64,000 nt of DNA from Paramacrobiotus metropolitanus (lineage: Eukaryota; Tardigrada; Eutardigrada; Parachela; Macrobiotidae). The notes beneath the pieces were generated by a model. It worked only from the letters and a program-made list of their open reading frames with translations. It did no database searches and was not told the origin of the DNA. Both the position numbers and the translations under genes were made by a program. The first letter of the stretch is position 1. The number at the start of each line of letters is the position of its first letter. Shown here piece after piece: positions 23,549-35,925 of this stretch. The stretch is from assembly GCF_019649055.1 (NCBI RefSeq), contig NW_026570240.1, forward strand, positions 186,001-250,000, given 5' to 3'.

Positions 23549-23570
23549 AAAAAAAAAAAAAAAAAAAAAA
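23549..23570 (+). repeat. A22 homopolymer
   Basis: 22 consecutive A on the plus strand downstream of the repeat pair. A homopolymer this long in a plus-strand orientation suggests a retroposon tail. Confidence 0.8.
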
Positions 23571-24367
23571 GGTAAGCCTTATGTAGAATAATTTGTTCTA
23601 TTTTATCGCCTTAAAGTGTGAACTCTGAAGTTTAAACAAAAACATTACATACTGTACCTTTAAATTTTAGTGTTGAAAAATAGAGGGGGAAGATATATTC
23701 ATGTGCACAGTACTTGCAGCTTGCTTGCTATTTTGTGAAGGATTTGCGCAAGGGTATTTCCCCATCTCGAAAAGTGGAGCTTGAGAGTCGGCACGCATAA
23801 TCGGAATCTGGCGATAGCGTTTTCCAGTGGATTCGTATTCCATAGACCATACGTACTCAAATTTCGTATGCTTCCTTAGAAAAAATTGCTCTTCTGTTGC
23901 TGTTGTCTGCTGACAGCCGACGGGTTAGTCGCGAAGCCGTTAAAGTTAAACATTATTCTAACTCTCCTCATCTTTCGGGTTCAGTTTGCAAACTACAAAC
24001 AACAAGCGTCTTGTAGACCAGATTTGCCTTTGAATTTGATTGATTCACTTTAAATTTTGGGCAACGCATTAATTTTAGCATGTGCATCTAATCATCTTCT
24101 ACCCTTTTTTGGTTTTCTCTTAAAAAGCTATCATAGTAGACTGAAAAAATGCGTAAAATTATTGCAAAAGTATAATACTATAATGTTCTGTAAAACATGG
24201 AATGCTGAATCACTGCGGTCTGCTCCGGAATTTTTTTTCGTGAAAATTTTGTGGGTATCACTTCGTTATCACGTTATAATAATACGAGTTTTTCAGGAGT
24301 CTCTTTATTCCCCTTACTTTAATTTATAGTTGTATCTGTGTGGATTGCGGCTGCCTAACGACCGAAT

Positions 24368-26539
24368 ATGCGGATGACATCTGTTTTACGAAAAGGCGTT
24401 CTTCCCGAGTCATTCAAGAGACAGTGGAACAACATCGTGCAACGCCGTGTCGATGCCTATAACGATTATCTCCAAACAAATTTCCCCAAAATTTACGAAT
24501 TGCAGAAAGCTCTGACGACAGGTATTCTAACATTTTTCAGCGATTACATTATTTACCTGGGTGATATTCAGGCATGTTTTTCGTATTTACGAGTATCTTT
24601 CAGAAAGATTTCGGTACAATTTCGTAATAATTTATTATGTAACAAAAACTCAATACTTATGAGATCCGTGGCATCAATCATAATTGACTTGTAAACAGCA
24701 TTTAAATATTGTGTTTTGCGCCAAGGTTTTCGTATAACAATGTGATCAATTCAGTAATACAATATTTTAATTATAATCTACCTGCGCAAGCTTATTAGAA
24801 CGAACTATTGCCGACAAAAAAACTTATTGATCGAACATTTTAGTTAACACCTGAGAATGTGAATTAACGAGTCACATATAACGAGGATTAAATAACTGCT
24901 TAGTGGTAAGTCTGTAGAACATTTCACATCGTTCTTCGCAATTTTTAGGTGTCAAGCAAATATTGATCGAAGGGAAAGAATACGGTGGTGCCGTATATCA
25001 AGCACGCATTCTGCGGAAGCCATGGGAAGACCTGTCCTATCGGCAGATATACTTGCGCAATCAGTATCCGAGGGAATTATGGAAACTGGGACCGGTTTTA
25101 GCCATAATGGCTCTTCCGTTTTCCACTTTCGCCTTGCTGCCTATAATGTATGCCACTTCCAGCCTGTAAAATGTTTACGCTAGCGGTATTCTAATGAATA
25201 ACGGTCCAATCTTAGTTTACCTATTGTAATTTTTTTATGTCGGTTACTGTGCGATACTGTATTTATTATCGGAAAGTGACCTCTGAGCGCATAATTACAT
25301 TTTCCGTTTGGCATTTTAAGCAACGACGGGAATGGTATGCAACGTATGCAACGACGGGAATCGTATTTATTATCGGAAAGTGACCTCTGAGCGCATAATT
25401 ACAGTATTAAGGACTTTTTTTAAAATTTCCTCCAGTTTGCACAGGTTGAGCTTTGGATGAAGTGATGATTGAAATATATTTTTTATCCTTCTTTAAATAT
25501 GGAAATACAATCGGACCGGTCAAACCTTATTAATTGTAGCATACGATTATACTAGTACTGTGCATACAAAGCAATAATATCATTATAATACGTCGGAACC
25601 ATGATTCGAGCCAAGCTTTTACTGTGTTTTTCAAATATGTTTATCGCCTAAATATTCCCGTTTTTGTTCCTCTTTAGATATTTCTTTCCTAAATATTTTC
25701 TTACTCATCATTTTTGGACGGATGCTCAAAAGAAAGCGTTCGCCGCGTCACAGATTACATCACGTTTAAGAGCGGTCCCGCATCTTGCGCTCGACCTGCA
25801 TGCAAGGCTGCCACTAATAAAGGATCCTAATAATCGCGACGCTTGTGCCAGTTTGTTGAGTAAACTCAAAGAAGGCCGGCTCATCCATGAGAGAGACATT
25901 CTGGATGCACAGGACGAATTTCAGCGCGGAGTTTTTCGATACGATAAGCTGTCTGTGGACCATCAGACATCGTTGGCCAAGTTGAACCATATTTTTTCAT
26001 TGAACGCGACTTACACTGCTCGGAATATTGGTCTGGCAGATTCTTATCTGGAAAAGCATCCCGATTTCCAGTTGAGCAATCAGGAGGTGCGCGATGCTGT
26101 TCTAACACGGTGCCTTTATCCTTTTGCTGATCAGGAGCGCCTCAGGGATTTTCTCGATGTTTGGACTTCGACGTCCACTTTAATCAAAGGTATGTTGGTA
26201 CTTTCTGCTAGCGTGACCTTCTTCTTAAGTTTTGATTCTGGTTAAAATGCGAGCCCACTTTAAATAATGCGAGTCGGTACGGTCACTTATACGGTCTACG
26301 AATCAGACTTGGTATTCTGTGAACTCACATGAGCACTAGTTTCAAAAAAGGTGGATCATTTGTTACTAAGTACTTTATTTAGTGCCTCTTTGAGCCTCCT
26401 TGAGGCCATAACAGCCACGTACGAATCCCCGGAAGCGGAGGGGCAGGCGAATAGTAACCACTGTGAAGCGTTCCTGCATCGAGCTGTATGCGTTTTGGCT
26501 CCGAAAAACCAGTGTTTTTTAACATTCTTACTTGCTTAA
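24368..26539 (+). CDS. LETMD1: LETM1-domain-containing protein 1 (LETMD1)
   Basis: Four exons, 24368-24521, 24949-25147, 25678-26189 and 26340-26539, give 354 residues (human LETMD1 is 360). Exon 2 ends in a hydrophobic segment that continues into exon 3 as FALLPIIYFFPKYFLTHHFW, the membrane anchor followed by the family's F-P-R/K..L..HFWT motif. The rest of exon 3 is the helical LETM1-type domain, ending RCLYPFADQERLRDFLDVW, and exon 4 supplies the final helix (HLLLSTLFSASLSLLEAI). LETMD1 is an inner mitochondrial membrane protein needed for mitochondrial structure and thermogenesis in mouse brown fat. There is no EF-hand. The exon 4 acceptor (cactag at 26339) is the only nearby one that keeps phase. 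Confidence 0.88.
25259..25403. repeat. Exact 41-bp direct repeat in LETMD1 intron 2
   Basis: Two identical 41-bp copies lie at 25259-25299 and 25363-25403. Both read gtatttattatcggaaagtg and then a further 21 bases. The sequence caacgacggga is also doubled between them. This looks like a recent intronic duplication. Confidence 0.9.
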
Positions 26540-27262
26540 CGAGCTTGATAAATCCAACTGTTTACAAATTGTTGCGTGGTTTATCACGCACGTAAAAGGA
26601 ATGACACCGCGATGCTTTCCTTGTCGCTTAATTTCTTCATAAATTTTCAGGAGTGATTAGTTAGCAACTTAGACAGTTTCGGTGTACCTACAGATATGAA
26701 CAGGCAACTTTTGAAAGTTCAAGAGTAATATGGTATATTGTAAAAAAATGCACCAATTCCCATATTCGAAAACTACCCTCGCAATTTGTTTTGCCATCTT
26801 TTTTCTAACTGATTTGCTGTTTTTACAGAGCCGTCGGTATCTTTGCGCCTTCATTTGCCAGTGTTTCTTTCATATCCTCATCCTGTGAATGCTGAATTTC
26901 GTTAGGATCAGTTACAGTAAACCAAGCAGCCATTAATTTCAGAACGGAATGATTATGAAATGAATTGAGCATGTTCAAGTAGAATAATTGGATTGTTCCG
27001 AATTGTTGTGTTTGTTTTAAATTTATTACGGTGAACCCAGTCCAATATTAGGAGCAAAACTCTGGTTCAGAAACCTTTGTTACATAAATACTGGTGAACA
27101 GTCAAAGAAAACAGTAAAACGCAAACAGCTTCCGTTCTTAATAATATTCACAACTGCTGTAGTAATAAACAAACACTAATATACAACAAACATCTGACCC
27201 AAACGCTTTCACACAAATCAGATCTGGATATGTTAACCTAGCAAGAAAGGATATAATTTCCG
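26540..27262. other. Convergent 3' spacer between LETMD1 and TRAK
   Basis: No exon seen. A minus-strand AATAAA (plus tttatt, 27022-27027) lies about 235 nt past the TRAK stop and may be its polyadenylation signal. Confidence 0.5.
27022..27027 (-). promoter_or_regulatory. Candidate polyadenylation signal of TRAK
   Basis: Minus-strand AATAAA about 235 nt beyond the TRAK stop. Confidence 0.35.
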
Positions 27263-30200
27263 CTAGCCATCGGGAGACATCGATTTCCTGGGCTTTATGT
27301 TTGCTAATCTGTCCATGCTGGTCGACAAGCTGAGTAACGGAGATCTGTGGTACAATTTGTCAAAAACGTTTACCGACGCTGCAGGAACTGTGGTTAAATC
27401 CATAGGAGGGGATGGAGTTCGCGACACTGACGAAAGACTACCAGAACTCCGCCGGCTACGAACTTTCCCATCCGACTCGTCTCTGGTTGCTTCGGCTACT
27501 TCATCATCGGAACTGAGCGTTGGCACGTTGAGAATCTTAGTCAGCTCCATGGCTGCGGTAGGCACCGGTTCGGATGGACGAGGAAATACCGGACGTGTCA
27601 GGCCAACTTTATCGTTTTTCAGGACGCCGGAGAGCCTAAACATTCAATATTTTTATTAACGATCACCCGATGATAAATAAACCGATGTCATAAGGTTCAG
27701 TGCTGGTTGAATTAAGAAGAAATTTTTTTACAGCCTATTCAACTTAGCAGTTCACTAAAGGAATTTGCAAACATCCAGCTTACCCAAATATCGAATCACC
27801 AGAAACGCTGCTCGACCTGGAATTTGTAAATGTGTTCGTCGTGGGAGTGGAGCGAAAGTTGCGAGCCACAACTGACATTCCTGCGAACAAAAACGCCCCG
27901 ATTGAACATTTATCGCAATTCAATTAATGTGGAGTAACGTGAACATCATAAAAGCCAGCATAATAGCTACCGTCGTTCTTCGCTTCCCTTCGAACACCAG
28001 GCTTCCCCATAATCTTATCACTTTCCTGATTCTGGCCTTTCGTAAGGATACCGTGTCGAGATTCCAAAAATCCATCCAAGGATGATGTGGCCAGACTTTT
28101 CCACTTCGCCAGATTATGTGAACCTTCCATTCGCTTTACCAGTAGCAAATTGGGAGACAGATCATGATGCGTTGGGTGGGAGCGGTGGGCACTGCTAAAT
28201 GAGGAGTCACTGCCAGCGCCCAGTGACATGGCACTGTCGGGTGTGGCACATCGGCGCGCATCGAACAATGAAATGGACGAGCGACCGGACAAGGATTTAT
28301 CACAGAGAGAATCATCGTTAAACGAGGGCTCCAGTGGTATCACAGATTGACTATCAGAGGCTACAGATTGAAAATAACTTCCACGGGAAGGTCCCCTGTA
28401 AGAGAACATTCTAAAGAACATTTGCAACAAAACTGAGATAACTTCAAGAGGAAAACGCAAACGCATCATATTAAAAATGTATAACTGTAACAACTACGCT
28501 TTTAAATAAAGCCATTGCTTACAGAACAGAACTATTATTGGCACTTGTTAAAAGCTTCGCTTTGCGCGGCGATGACGCCACACTGGTGACACATGCACTG
28601 GTAGCATTCACGGTAGTGCAACTATTTTGAATGGGACGCTGGGCATTTGCTAGTCGCATGACCTCCATAAGTTTTTTCAGGTGATCGGTGCAGCTATTAA
28701 AAGCAAAAGATGTAAAAGGATAAAACAAAGTCCAAGATAGTGGACTAACTCTTCCTCTTCTTCGTTCTCATGGCATCCAACTGAGTTGAAAATATGATGC
28801 AAGGATAAATTCAGTTCCGCAGCCAGAGATGAATCCATAGCCGAGATGGAGGAAGACATTTCGCTCCATGTCTGCACATGATTGTCCCTTTTACGCAGAT
28901 CCTTCAGTTCGTCTTCCAAATCGTGCGTATAACTGCAGAGGCGGTCGTACTTGTCTTGCATTTGTATCAGCTAAAAATAACAAAATGACCTTTTCTTACA
29001 GAAACAGGCAATTTAAAATGTTGCTTCTTTGATCACAGAAAACATTTACAGCGGCAGCAGCTTCTCTTAAAATAAAAATTACAAGTGCGCTTACGTATGC
29101 ACCACAGCACACTATTCTCAGTGTACGGGTAATGTACTGAAATTACACTAATAATATTAACAATAAGCATCTACAGGTTACGATAGCTTTACTTCTGGAG
29201 AGCATTTACTGTTCAATTAGAATCAAGCCTAAAAGACCAAGTTGTAGCAACAAGTTCACAAAGCATTACTGATCATTTTCATAATTATTTCTCTCAAAAT
29301 GGCAGCGGACATACCTCACAAGCCAACTGATTCTGATTTTCCCTGAAAGCTTCCAGTGTCGTCTTTAATTGATCATTCTCAGCAAATGCCTACAAGGTGA
29401 ACATTGCATATTAAATGGATATTTACTGACGCTTAATGTCACTTATTCCGATTGTACCTTTTTGATACGCGTCTGCAATTCAACCATCTGCAATTCAATC
29501 AAATGAAAAGACACTTTGTCACAGTTATTACAAAGACAACATACACTTACATGCAAAACCAGCTATACCGGTGCCATTCAGTGGTGCACTGTTTCACACC
29601 TTACACTTACTTCATTGAGCAGTGCCGTCACTTCATCTTGCAGAGTTGCGTTTTCTTCGGTTTTCTTTTTCAAACAAAACTGAAGGCTTTGAATTTTCTC
29701 ATTGGAGTCCGCTGTTGAAATGACATACAGGTACCATTTAAATAAACAATACTCAAGGAAAAGTGTTCGTATTTTCAGGAGTGAACCACTACTGGTACCA
29801 ACATCATGCTACTAATCCGAGCAATAACCTCGGTCCTCAGCTGGCAAAATCCACATGATTGGCAAAATTAATTGTTATCATGCGCTGCATGCAGGACAAA
29901 AGCATTACATATTTTTTCCGCACCTCGCAAGCGTTCTTGTCAAATTTTTGTTTTATTTTGTTGCACAAATATAAAAAAGAATACACATACTTTTTTCAGA
30001 ACAGAAGTCCGGTCATGCCATAACGCAATAACAGTACTTATCATAATCGGCGCAAAATCCGACCATGTGTGCGTGAACGAGCAAAAAAGTCGATACTATG
30101 CTCACATCCGTATTGTCAAAATGCACATACCAAGTTCCTTGACGCAGTCATGTATGATTTCTGTCTCTTTGGTATCAAACTCTGCCGCTTCGGCACTTAA

Positions 30201-33200
30201 TTCTTTGGCCTATTACAAAAACCGAAAATCAATGCAAAATAACACATGGCACAGTGCATTATTCAAGAGCACCAATTGTCCCACATCACACATCACCAAA
30301 CTGTTCACCTCTAGTCGCAATCGATGATTTTCATCTTCCAGCACACGGATGGTGCGCTGCAAAGCATGGAACTTCCGGACCGTGGCATCATCACTGCAAA
30401 AGATCATCGGTAATTCAAGCTTTTGGTTCCAACGGAAATCCAGCACAATGGCAAACAACAGTTAATAAGTATTCAAACGATACCTTTCCACACCGTCCCC
30501 ATCATCATAATCCGGCACTTCATCCAAGCATATCCGCAAAAGTTCTTTGTTCATGGCCAATTCATGGCGCAGTTGTGTGAGCTGCGTATGAGAAAAAGCC
30601 AAAATTATTTCGAGCACCAATGAGCCTAATATAATCAGCTTAACGAAGCATGACCTTACAAGTTCAAAGCGTACACGCGTGAGAATAAACATTGCCTGCT
30701 TCTTACCTCGTCTTGCGTAAGACTGTACAACCGGACAAGTTCATCGTGGTTGTGCTGAAGGACATTGTTTTTTGATAACAACGATTGCCCAATGCGAGCG
30801 GCTAATTCAAGATCCTTTTCTTTCTGCAAAAATTGCAGCAAGATTTTTACTTTATCGTAACAACTAAGGAAAGGTAGAAGATTACGAAAGAAACTGGCAT
30901 GTTTCCTTAAGGAGATTCTTCTCGCTTACCTCAACGATCAGCCGCTGCAAGCTGTCTACGTCCGGCGGTGCTTCGGCCATCGGGAGCGGTGGACGACGTG
31001 CATCAATAAAAGCTACAAAGTAATCCACGAGCATTAACACCAGTATTTATCAAACACCGAACTTATTATTGTACAAAGGCGCTTGTGTTTATCTTTGGTC
31101 ATTGCCGCAACAATTTCAATAAGTGACCGCAAAGGAGACTTCATGCTATAGTAATAATACCGGTGAATCAAGTCGATACGAAAGTTTTCCACCAGCAACG
31201 CGACCACTTTCTTCACGAATACAAGACACCGCAATAATCCAGAATTCGTATACAAAAACTCCTAAACAAGTAGGATGCGCAAGAATAAAATGAAAATCCT
31301 CTCACTAAACTTCTCAGTAAAAGTCTCGCAAATCTGATTTCATTAAAGAAAAAAAAAAGTGCCGCACACAGTATCACAAAAGACTAATGCAATTTCCTTA
31401 TCGCCATCGTAAACATATTTTCAAGTATGAATTACATTTAGATCAATGTTATCCCAATCAATACGCAGCCACAAGCTGGACTACGTAAATGACTCTACAA
31501 ACAGTGAGAGATCAATTCTGACAGATCAATTAAAGGTGATGCGAAGGTGCACACTGCACAGGTAAATGTAAAGGCGGAACTGTACTATATTTTCCTCTGA
31601 CGATATCCTGTAATTCCATACAATAAACTTAAACAGCAGACAGGAAAACAAATATTCAGGGACCAATGAACAAGAAACTACGTTACTGCAGAGGAATTCC
31701 GTCAATGGTACATATAGGCAGATCAAGTTGAAATAAAAATTTTAATACAGCATCAGTCATATGATCCAACAACTTTGTTCATGCAAGATGGACGGGTTTA
31801 CATATAATGCCGCATAAATACAAGAGCCATTTCACGTGCAAGTTGCTACAACTGCTGCAACCATATCTATAAAAATCACCTGTCGTAACAGGCGCGCGCG
31901 AAAAGTATCATTTAATGAGTTTTGTCTGTGGCTGCCTGCAAGATGAAATAGAAATCTCCGCAATGCGTAAGCAATGTGCATATTATACAGGTAAGGGTAT
32001 CTCATTCTTTGAGGCACCTGACGTGTGATAAATCAGCTGCTAAAAAATTTCACGGATGCGACTTGACCAAGGCAACCAGTCTACGATTAGAAAATGTACT
32101 GAATACCTTCAAACCAAGATCATCTTTCCCAAGGTTTGCCAGGTGAGTTCAGCCCGTACACAAAAGTATTCACTATATTGCAAACTAACAGCTAAACTTG
32201 TATCAAAAAAAGGTTCAAGCTGAGGTTACCTCTCTTCGCACTACTAGCGGCGTCGAATCGAGTAAGAAAATTTAAACGAGGATAAAGACACAGAAAGAAA
32301 TAACTTGAAATTTAAACCAATCAATTCACAAATCAATCACAATGCAGATACAATTAACCACTCTGTAAATTCTACAGCGGACCAAACGATGAAAACCAAA
32401 AAAGCGCAATCATTTTTTATAAAAATACAAAAAAGTAGGAAAACAATTTTTCGAAATTATTAGCTGTAGCTGCTAGAAGATATTTCAGTACAGCATGTAA
32501 AGACACCATGTAAAGCAGCAATGTGAGCCAATCAACATCTAAAGTAGTCGCTTAACAAATTGACCATCACTTAGAAAATCCGCTGTTGCATTGCCATAAA
32601 AAAATTATTAACATAACGTCAGAAATTAACAAACTTAAATAAATGTGATGATGATAAAACAGCGGCATGGTATTCTCAAATTAGGCGCGGCAAGAAACTA
32701 ACCGATCCCAAAGTTAGGCGTTAAATTACTCAGCGTACACGCACCCTCAGAATTTTCTCACCAAAATAAACGAATGATTTGCAACGCGGGTACGACAGAG
32801 GTCAATACGACAGAGAAATAATTTAAAACCATAGTTAAATTCGAAAACTTAATTATGGTAAACCTTTCAACTTTCGAGTCAGAATAGGAATTTCAATGAC
32901 CGCTTACAAATTTCCGTGATACCAAAAACAGTTTCCTTTCCGAAATTTCCTGAGATGGCAGTAAACCACTTTTCAAGCAAACGAAAATTACCTGTCATAA
33001 TAATGACAACCGAAAGCTCTGCCACTGATAAAGTGTTTTTTCCACAAATTTTTTCCACAACAAAAACTATTTGATGCAAACAGCAACCAATGCAGGCATA
33101 AAGATTCAAGCGCAAAGGCTCGTAAATGTGCTTCCAGCGGTTAATACAGCATCCCCATCAAGCAAAAAGCACCGGGTGCAGCTTACCATGGCATCCGGCT

Positions 33201-33963
33201 TCTTCATCCAGATCGAGCAAATTCTCGTCGAGCTTCTTCACACTTTCCATAGCACAAATCTGGCACACTTCCAGCGATTCGGTTACACCGTCACAGACGA
33301 CACACGACGAATACAACAGGCGCAATGCACATTGACAAAAGCGGCAAAAAACACAAGCCGTGGCAGCGGTACAGCAGCTCGTCTTGTTCAGAATCCTCTG
33401 TAAGCGCTCGCGAATTAAGCTCCTCATGCTGTAACATTCATGCGCAGCCTAGCTCAGAGAAAAGAAAGCACAACACATGTTGTAACAATCGGCAGCGACA
33501 AAACAAAGCTAAACAAACTGTGGCCGCCCACCTTAAAGAATACACCAGAGAAAACACAAAAACACCGATCTTCACCGCGTTTCCGCTCGAAACAACAAAT
33601 AAACCACCCTATCGCTACAGTATTATTTTCTCGTCAGCGTCGCACTTGTAACGGTTCACGGGATAGGAAGACACGGTCAAAAGCATTATTCTCCCGTACA
33701 GCGATAGGATAGACAATATTTCGCCTCACGCTATTGGCCTTCGCTTATCGAAAGGCAATTCAGTCGTATAGACGTCAATTTCGATAACACCGCAGCGAAA
33801 TCGTAAACACTCGACGGGCACGAATTGTACAAAGCCTTCGATGAGCAGCAGCGTTCACTTACTGTAAAGATCTAGTAATCCAGCATCGAGACACATCCGG
33901 AAGTAGATCGCAATTACAGCCGGAAGGATCGAGCACGGTTGATGGTAATACCTCACTCGACAT
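27263..33963 (-). CDS. TRAK1: TRAK/Milton kinesin-mitochondria adaptor
   Basis: Fifteen exons in phase: 33963-33863, 33428-33187, 31012-30930, 30823-30707, 30581-30484, 30393-30309, 30209-30131, 29711-29611, 29487-29458, 29389-29315, 28970-28750, 28693-28523, 28410-about 27971, 27880-27784 and 27635-27263, for about 770 residues. TRAK/Milton links kinesin-1 and dynein to mitochondria through Miro. The HAP1_N coiled coil is clear: KEKDLELAARIGQSLL, QLRHELAMNKELL, VLEDENHRLRLE, EIIHDCVKEL. A Milton-domain signature follows: RMEGSHNLAKWKSLATSS then HGILTKG. The N-terminus (exons 1-2) is cysteine-rich and not clearly homologous. It is joined by phase only, across a 2.2-kb intron. The donor of exon 13 is ambiguous: several phase-1 GT sites lie between 27970 and 28060. 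Confidence 0.88.
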
Positions 33964-34782
33964 GTTGGCCGTAGCTGGAACGGAGCTGGTATAATACTGG
34001 AGGCGCACGGAAAAAACAACAAACTGATCTAGATCACAGCGCCTCAGTCAACCAAACCAGCATCCGCACACAGAATCAAACTTCCACCATCACATCCTCG
34101 ACTCATCACCACATGTGATGCTAAACGGCAACTATTAGTTGCGTCAGAATGTCATTCTTGTTGACGAAACTGAATGTTGCCCTTCTTCCAAATTCTAAAA
34201 CAAACCCAAAGCGTACAGTATTCGGAAGGGTAAAATCACAGCAAACGCACCGATATTAGCCTTTTCATTAAAGTTACGGCAAAACAGAATGATCCTTGAC
34301 TAAACTACATTCTATTTGAAAACAGATTATAAGTAAGTATTAGAAGATTCGCAAGATCGTATTACCATTTTCAAGACTATCTAATCTGATCGAAGGCCAT
34401 TTGGTGATTTTGGCGCTTTGCAAAGGAAATCGTAATAATAAAGTTCCAACACGATTATTGTCATAATTTGTATTAAAGGCTCAAGCAGTTAAAACCAAAT
34501 GCAAAGGACTGCAGAAAGCCACAAAATTTTAAAACTCTAAGTATTAAGTCCTATAAACAGTACGAAATGTATTATTTTTAAGTACCTTGTAAACGGTCTT
34601 CCTTGTATTTAAAGGGTTAACCAAAATCAAACTTTCACGTAAACCTGTACGCTTATTCCTGATAAGAAAAACGATGATAGCATAATTTTATTACAGCTCG
34701 AGCAGCCTCCACGGCTTCCAGATGCGCCCAAATATATGACTTATTGTCTTTATTGACTTACAATTGATTTAAAACTTCGCAG
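33964..34782. other. Spacer upstream of TRAK
   Basis: Region between the TRAK start (minus) and the next plus-strand exons. One acceptor-bounded open piece (about 34697-34746, beginning LEQPPRLPDAPKYMTY) might be an upstream exon of the next gene, but I could not join it in phase with a good donor. Confidence 0.4.
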
Positions 34783-35323
34783 TCGCACGCAGTGGAGACT
34801 CTTCTCCGATGATGAAATCAGGCTTCCTTATGAAGAGCTTACCAAAGCTCGGAACATTTCTCGTGAGTAATCCTTTTACGTGCCATAAATCAGAATTAGA
34901 GGTGCAAAAACGATTGGTCGATATCAAAGGTTCTTCATCAATCAATTACTTCAGCGCATCCAAATTGTAATTGAGAAAAACTGGAAAAACACGATAAAAA
35001 TAAATTAATACTTACAAGGATGCAGAGTTGCAGACCATACCAATGCTGAATGCTCCTTTGAACACGTACGACGTTTGCAAAACCGTTTTGTAAGTATGTG
35101 CCCGAATACAGTGCAACTTACGGAGGTGCCGCTCTGCGAAGATGGCTCCTTGGACAGAATTGTGACACGCAGTCGCTGCACAATGTCATATTGGACAAAG
35201 TTAGTTGCAGCCACCCAAGGTGCCATTAACCATTTCTTTGCCGCTCAGAAGTGGCAGTTGCATGAGCGGACATTTTTGCTTGTTGCCCTTGCAACCTTGC
35301 TCGAGCTTGCTTGCGGACGGTAG
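34783..35323 (+). CDS. Unrecognised protein, two coding-like exons, 5' end unresolved
   Basis: An acceptor at 34782 opens RTQWRLFSDDEIRLPYEELT (34784 on). The exon ends at a good donor (gtgagt, 34862). After an acceptor at about 35019 the frame continues CRVADHTNAECSFEHVRRLQ, then CEDGSLDRIVTRSRC and TMSYWTKLVAATQGAINHFF, and ends LLVALATLLELACGR at a TAG, 35321-35323. Frame, phase and composition look coding. Four of the visible cysteines lie in the second exon, and the end is hydrophobic. I recognise no family. An alternative reading begins at ATG 34812 and uses the donor gtaatc. The gene starts head-to-head with TRAK, so its first exon should lie in 34.0-34.8 kb. Confidence 0.5.
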
Positions 35324-35925
35324 TGCACTTCCCAAATCCACAGTTATAACGAGTACTGTATCCCATTTTCGACGATTGGACGAGTATCCCATTTTCGCAT
35401 GTGTAAATTTCTCCCGAATTTTGTTGTTTGTGACCGTTTGGCCTTGTGGACCGATAAGTGCCAGAACTAGTCTTGGTGCTGCCGATTACACTCACTCCAA
35501 CGGGTTTCTTCATGTGATCTGGATCAGTAAGTACTTCGGTCATTGATCGTGGCTACCATGTATCAGTGATTCATGGTATCTTATTCCATGTTATTTTGAA
35601 TAAGCCTGATTGTGAGCTACAAAATATTCGTTGATATCCTGAATCCTGATTGCGGCCCCGGTCAAGGTAATTAATTTTTATGATGGTATATTCTTTCCGC
35701 GCGAAACTCTAACAACTTTGATGGTGGGTTCGCATGTTGCTTGTTACAGCTTGTGCTTGTGCAAAGCCTGTCTGCGTGTGGAAGAGCCGTTCTTCGAGTT
35801 TGTTGGCTCCTTTCTGACTTCATTTCTCATTATTGTTTCAGATTTTGGACTGGGATATCACCGTCGGCAGTAAGCATTGATTTCTGGGGGGTGTTCTTGA
35901 TCTCTACTTCCTGGAATCCGAAGAC
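35324..35925. other. Elongin B 5' flank
   Basis: No clear exon. Open frames on both strands at 35.2-35.55 kb overlap the end of the preceding gene and lack splice support. Confidence 0.4.

Larger units (their letters stand above)
22173..24367. other. Repeat-rich spacer between uL18m and LETMD1
   Basis: I find no supported gene. The stretch holds a 35-bp palindrome (22737-22771), two diverged copies of a roughly 48-bp module 299 bp apart (23027 and 23326), a locally GC-richer 220-codon open frame (22762-23421) spanning those copies, and an A22 tract (23549-23570). Together they look like a decayed retroposed element rather than a host gene. I could not identify target-site duplications. Confidence 0.5.

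Noticed and set aside
23549-23570. A22 tract as an assembly gap or scaffold artefact
   Set aside because: Flanking sequence is continuous and unremarkable. A retroposon tail or slippage is simpler, though read-level checks would be needed.
35226-35543. Minus-strand frame with faint resemblance to an integrin alpha repeat
   Set aside because: Resemblance is limited to scattered residues, there are no flanking integrin blocks, and it overlaps the end of a plus-strand coding exon.
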